Origin: Piscirickettsiaceae bacterium
GTDB taxonomy: Bacteria > Pseudomonadota > Gammaproteobacteria > Methylococcales > Cycloclasticaceae
Direction: 5' to 3'
DNA length: 9,131 nucleotides
Assembly (NCBI GenBank): GCA_002401365.1
Contig: NVSW01000021.1
Span: 5,252-14,382, forward strand
Both the position numbers and the translations under genes were made by a program. Shown here in pieces: positions 6,191 to 9,131 of the stretch (positions are counted from its first letter, which is position 1; the number at the start of each line of letters is the position of its first letter). The notes under the pieces are model-generated. The model was not told where the DNA came from, did no database searches, and was given only the letters and a program-made list of their open reading frames with translations.

Positions 6191-6207
6191 TTCCGGTTCA
6201 CTCGACG

Positions 6208-7377
6208 ATGCGAACGCGAACTGTTTTATTGGTGTTAGTTTTTGCTGTTTTTTCCGGTTCCTCTTTGTGGTTCTCGAGTAACGCTATTTTAATCCAACTG
6301 AGTCAAGTTCTACCTAACGCCAATTTCGATATATCTGATATCACATCTGCAGTGCAGTTTGGCTTCATTGTTGGCACATTAACATTCGCGCTGTTAAATG
6401 TTTCAGACCGGTTTTCGGCTGGACGTGTTTTTTTAATCTCAAGCACGCTAGGCAGTCTATCGAATGCATTGATAGTATATGCACCACTTGATAGCAATAC
6501 ATTGATATTATCTCGCTGCCTAACAGGATTTTTTCTAGCCGGCATCTACCCTGTTGGCGTTAAGATTGCCTCTCTATGGTGCCAACATGATCTAGGCCGT
6601 GCATTGGGTCATATCGTTGGCGCTTTGGTGGTCGGTACCGCTTTCCCGCACTTCATTAATAGCTTGGATTTATCATTAGACTGGCAGTGGGTCATTATCA
6701 GCTCATCAAGCCTCGCCATTATTGGCGGCCTACTCGTTGGTTTTCTAATCCCTGAAAAATCCATCGCTAAACGCACCCCACACCATGAAGGTAAAGCCCT
6801 ACTAAACATCTTCAAATCCAACGACTTCAGAGCATCGTCCTCAGGTTATTTTGGACACATGTGGGAGCTGTATACATTTTGGGCTTTTGTGCCCATCATC
6901 TTAACTGCTTATGCCACACAATTTGCTACAAACATAAATATCCCGCTATGGAGTTTTCTTATCATCGCTGCTGGTGGGATCGGTTGTTCCGCAGGTGGAT
7001 TACTGACATTAAAACTGGGCAGCGCACGCATTGCTTTTTATCAATTGGCTACATCTGGTCTGTGCTGTTTAGTTTTTCCGTTTTTGTTCTCCAGCTCAAT
7101 TGAGGTTTTTCTTGCTTATTTAATTATTTGGGGCATAACCGTTGCCGGAGACTCGCCCCAATTCTCAACGTTAAACGCAAAAACAGCGCCACCGGAAATT
7201 CTCGGCTCTGCCATCACCCTCGTCATTTGTATAGGTTTTACCTTGACCATTGTTAGCTTGCAAGTGTTTGAATTTATTTTGGCGAACACCAATCTACAAA
7301 TTGCCGTATTATTATTGGTACTGGGGCCACTTTATGGCTTGTACAAATTACGCCCTCTCACCCTTTCGATACATTAA
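6208..7377 (+). CDS. MFS transporter, substrate unknown
   Basis: A 389-residue inner-membrane protein with about twelve hydrophobic spans, the usual MFS size. The first span includes FSGSSLWFSSNAILIQL (15-31). The loop after span 2 has the MFS motif-A remnant SDRFSAGRVF (66-75). Span 4 has SRCLTGFFLAGIYPVGVKIA (102-121). A central hydrophilic stretch (about 185-205) separates the two six-helix halves. I cannot assign a subfamily or substrate. The start at ATG 6208 gives a standard short cytoplasmic N-terminus but lacks a good Shine-Dalgarno. A TTG at 6169 would overlap the nitroreductase gene by 22 bases and add 13 residues; coupling from it is possible. It is followed after 19 nt by the IsdG-like gene, so co-transcription is likely. 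Confidence 0.85.
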   Translation: MRTRTVLLVLVFAVFSGSSLWFSSNAILIQLSQVLPNANFDISDITSAVQFGFIVGTLTFALLNVSDRFSAGRVFLISSTLGSLSNALIVYAPLDSNTLILSRCLTGFFLAGIYPVGVKIASLWCQHDLGRALGHIVGALVVGTAFPHFINSLDLSLDWQWVIISSSSLAIIGGLLVGFLIPEKSIAKRTPHHEGKALLNIFKSNDFRASSSGYFGHMWELYTFWAFVPIILTAYATQFATNINIPLWSFLIIAAGGIGCSAGGLLTLKLGSARIAFYQLATSGLCCLVFPFLFSSSIEVFLAYLIIWGITVAGDSPQFSTLNAKTAPPEILGSAITLVICIGFTLTIVSLQVFEFILANTNLQIAVLLLVLGPLYGLYKLRPLTLSIH

Positions 7378-7396
7378 TTAAATAAGGACACTCGTT

Positions 7397-7699
7397 ATGT
7401 TCATCGCCATGAACCGTTTTAAAGTCACCCTTGGCAAAGAAGATGAATTTGAAGCCGTGTGGCGTAACCGTGAGTCACGTCTGAATGATGTGCCTGGGTT
7501 TCAATCGTTTCACTTATTAAAAGGGCCAACACTCGACGACCATACGTTATTTGCCTCACACACCACGTGGGAAAATAAAGCGACCTTTGATGCGTGGACT
7601 CATTCCGATGCCTTTAAACAGGTGCACGCTCAAGCGGGGCAAACAAAAGGCCTGTATCTAGGCCACCCAAATTTTGAAGGTTTTGAGGTAGTACTTTAA
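7397..7699 (+). CDS. Antibiotic-biosynthesis-monooxygenase fold protein, IsdG/HmoA-like heme-degrading monooxygenase
   Basis: A 100-residue cytoplasmic protein of the dimeric alpha-beta barrel (ABM) family. Asn6, Trp67 and His77 fall at the same positions and spacing as the Asn-Trp-His catalytic triad of IsdG/IsdI heme oxygenases. It would therefore be expected to bind heme and open it to release iron. The core VPGFQSFHLLKGP (32-44) and ASHTTWENKATFDAWTHS (53-70) are typical. AAGGA (7384-7388) lies eight bases before the ATG. It ends the nitroreductase-MFS run and converges on fxsA with one base between stop codons. Other ABM proteins oxidise quinones or have unknown roles, so heme degradation is a strong but unproven inference. 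Confidence 0.85.
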   Translation: MFIAMNRFKVTLGKEDEFEAVWRNRESRLNDVPGFQSFHLLKGPTLDDHTLFASHTTWENKATFDAWTHSDAFKQVHAQAGQTKGLYLGHPNFEGFEVVL

Positions 7700-7700
7700 G

Positions 7701-8192
7701 TTAGTCGTCTTTATCCAACTTTTCTGGCTCATCGTCTTCGCGTTTAAATTCGCCCTCTATAATATCGGCATCATCAAATTTTGACGTATCATCACCCTGA
7801 GAAAACCCACCACGGTGAAAATCAGCTGACCTCATCATCTGACTCCCCATCACCATCATTGCTAACTTTGCCCTTAACACGGGCACTAAACACAGAAAGC
7901 CGACAATATCGGTAAAAAAACCCGGCGTTAGTAATAATGCGCCACTCACCATCAGCATCAAGCCTTCAATCATTTCCAATGCGGGAATTTCACCCCGAGC
8001 CATGGTTGCTTGAACTCGTTGAAAAGTTGCCATCCCCTGTTGCCTAAAAAGATAGGCACCCAAAACAGCGGTAAAAACAATCAATACGATGGTTGAAAAC
8101 GCACCAATGACATTACCGACCTGGATAAGAAAATAAATTTCTACAACGGGGACAGCAATCAATAACAAGAAAAAAAAGGAAAATGGATTCAT
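7701..8192 (-). CDS. fxsA: FxsA family membrane protein
   Basis: A 163-residue inner-membrane protein. Hydrophobic segments at about 3-22, 27-47 and 76-105 are followed by a long acidic hydrophilic tail (about 120-163). The early PVVEIYFLIQVG (15-26), the GAYLFRQQGM segment (45-54) and SGALLLTPGFFTDIVGFL (82-99) are FxsA signatures. In E. coli, FxsA overexpression eases exclusion of phage T7 by the F plasmid PifA protein; its normal role is unclear. The ATG at 8192 is the only good start; the Shine-Dalgarno is poor. It is divergent from dsbD and abuts the convergent IsdG-like gene. In many gammaproteobacteria fxsA lies near groESL, but no groES is seen here. Confidence 0.93.
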   Translation of the reverse strand: MNPFSFFFLLLIAVPVVEIYFLIQVGNVIGAFSTIVLIVFTAVLGAYLFRQQGMATFQRVQATMARGEIPALEMIEGLMLMVSGALLLTPGFFTDIVGFLCLVPVLRAKLAMMVMGSQMMRSADFHRGGFSQGDDTSKFDDADIIEGEFKREDDEPEKLDKDD

Positions 8193-8304
8193 ACTATTCA
8201 GCTTACACAGGAAGTATGCAGAAAGAAAGTTACACCCACATAGGTCTTATCTTTTACCGACGGCGCAAGCATCGCAACAAATACGAATTAAACAAGTAAT
8301 ACGC

Positions 8305-8310
8305 TATAAT
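8305..8310 (+). promoter_or_regulatory. Possible -10 box of the dsbD promoter
   Basis: A perfect TATAAT about 46 nt before the dsbD start codon, in the fxsA/dsbD divergent region (8193-8355). No acceptable -35 hexamer is found 16-18 bp upstream, so it may need an activator or be fortuitous. No clear fxsA promoter was found on the other strand. Confidence 0.35.
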
Positions 8311-8355
8311 GAAACGATATCAAAAAGCCGGCTATCACCTATCCGCATTAACGAG

Positions 8356-9131
8356 ATGATGTTAAATACAATACTAAAATCTATTTTTGCAGTGCTGTTC
8401 ACACTTGCTACCTCTATCAATATAGCATCTGCAGTAAATGAAAACTCAAGGCAACCTGCGATAGTCGATACCAGCAATAACGGAATCAGCTCCCTGCAAC
8501 AGTTATTTAACGGCTTTAGCTCCTCAACAAATGAATTGCTCGAGCCGGAAAAAGCCTTTAGCTTTACCGCTGAAATGACGAACGCCAACAGTGTCAGCTT
8601 GGATTGGAATATCGCCGACGGTTATTACTTATACCAAGACAAAGTCAAGGTCTCTGTCGACGAACCCAAATCGCTGCAACTAGGCCCGCTTGATTTTCCA
8701 CCGGGCATATCAAAGCACGACGAGACGTTCGGCAACACGGTTGTTTACTATAACAATTTAGCGCTCACACAACCGTTAACCCATCATTTAAAAGCTGGCG
8801 ATACTATTTCTTTATCCGTTTCTTTTCAGGGCTGTGCCGACATTGGTGTTTGCTATCCTCCGATGAACAAAACAGTTGAACTGTTAATTCCAAGTTCATC
8901 AGCTGCCACTAGTTCAACCCCACCTCCGCTGCAAAGCTCTTTAACCGAAACCGATCAAATTGCTAATTCTTTATTGAACCAATCCTTTTGGTGGACCTGT
9001 GTTATTTTGTTTGGAGCGGGTTTAGCACTCTCATTTACGCCCTGCGTGTTCCCAATGATCCCCATCCTATCTGGCATCATTATCGGTCATGGTGAGAGTT
9101 TAACGCAGCGCAAAGCATTATACTTATCACT
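8356..9131 (+). CDS. dsbD: Thiol:disulfide interchange protein DsbD, N-terminal part (3' end beyond window)
   Basis: The first 258 codons are present and the frame is open to the window edge. DsbD carries electrons from cytoplasmic thioredoxin across the inner membrane to periplasmic DsbC, DsbG and cytochrome c maturation proteins. A Sec signal (hydrophobic 9-23, ASA at 24-26) precedes the periplasmic alpha domain. That domain includes LDWNIADGYYLYQDK (82-96) and the catalytic pair Cys160/Cys166 in FQGCADIGVCYPP, with the same spacing as C103/C109 of E. coli. The first membrane span begins near 212; LSFTPCVFPMIPILSG (225-240) holds Cys230, equivalent to the first transmembrane redox cysteine. 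The second intramembrane cysteine and the thioredoxin-like gamma domain lie beyond the window. Two tandem ATGs (8356, 8359) are possible starts; the Shine-Dalgarno is weak. Confidence 0.95.
   Translation, partial: MMLNTILKSIFAVLFTLATSINIASAVNENSRQPAIVDTSNNGISSLQQLFNGFSSSTNELLEPEKAFSFTAEMTNANSVSLDWNIADGYYLYQDKVKVSVDEPKSLQLGPLDFPPGISKHDETFGNTVVYYNNLALTQPLTHHLKAGDTISLSVSFQGCADIGVCYPPMNKTVELLIPSSSAATSSTPPPLQSSLTETDQIANSLLNQSFWWTCVILFGAGLALSFTPCVFPMIPILSGIIIGHGESLTQRKALYLS

Noticed and set aside
6169..6207. MFS start at TTG 6169 overlapping the nitroreductase gene
   Set aside because: It adds 13 hydrophilic residues not expected before the first span. ATG 6208 gives a standard N-terminus, although coupling from TTG cannot be excluded.
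6303..6821. Minus-strand frames of 70-80 codons inside the MFS gene
   Set aside because: They are shadows of a well-supported membrane protein with no initiation signals.
8309..8359. Short upstream frame MKRYQKAGYHLSALTR whose TGA overlaps the dsbD ATGs
   Set aside because: Its ATG overlaps the TATAAT at 8305-8310 and has no Shine-Dalgarno. If that -10 is used, the ATG is not transcribed.
8304..8588. Minus-strand open frame of 94 codons opposite dsbD
   Set aside because: It is an antisense shadow of the dsbD signal peptide and alpha domain, which are clear on the plus strand.
1..9131. tRNA, rRNA, CRISPR, integrase, transposase or phage genes
   Set aside because: Scanning by eye showed no such genes or repeat-spacer pattern. 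The only mobile-like signal is the non-coding element at 4726-4950.

Overview
The window looks like a low-GC (roughly 40%, estimated by eye) chromosomal segment from a gammaproteobacterium, probably marine and able to store polyhydroxyalkanoate. The evidence is a small Lys/Ala-tailed phasin, FxsA divergent from DsbD, and the general character of the proteins. The genus cannot be fixed from sequence alone. Both ends cut genes: an aldehyde:ferredoxin oxidoreductase (AOR) on the left and dsbD on the right.

Left block (1-1873, minus strand): a three-gene run, moaA -> four-cluster polyferredoxin -> tungsten-type AOR. MoaA makes the first pyranopterin intermediate of the Mo/W cofactor, AOR would use that cofactor to interconvert aldehydes and acids, and the ferredoxin would carry its electrons. 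Upstream is a 288-bp divergent intergenic region holding a perfect 17-bp palindrome. On its other side, on the plus strand (2162-4718), is a complete ABC importer of the SsuABC/TauABC/NitT type: lipoprotein binding protein, permease and ATPase. Its ligand cannot be read from sequence. Its position opposite the AOR operon suggests, but does not prove, a link to the same pathway.

Middle (4719-5602): a 334-bp gene-free stretch holds a repeat-like element of about 225 bp with imperfect 15-bp inverted termini and internal palindromes. A frame stays open through it. It is followed by a strong bidirectional terminator. Next is a minus-strand phasin gene whose promoter is bracketed by two near-identical TTGCRGCGCA sites, a plausible PhaR-type operator pair.

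Right block: a plus-strand run of FMN nitroreductase-family protein, MFS transporter and IsdG/HmoA-like monooxygenase (5603-7699), the last with the Asn-Trp-His heme-degradation triad in register. It converges on fxsA (7701-8192, minus) with a single base between the stops. fxsA is divergent from dsbD (8356 to the window end), the cytoplasmic-membrane thiol reductant carrier.

No RNA genes, CRISPR arrays, transposase genes or phage genes were seen. The most interesting items are the AOR/MoaA/polyferredoxin cluster with its uncharacterised importer, the repeat-like element, and the two candidate operators.
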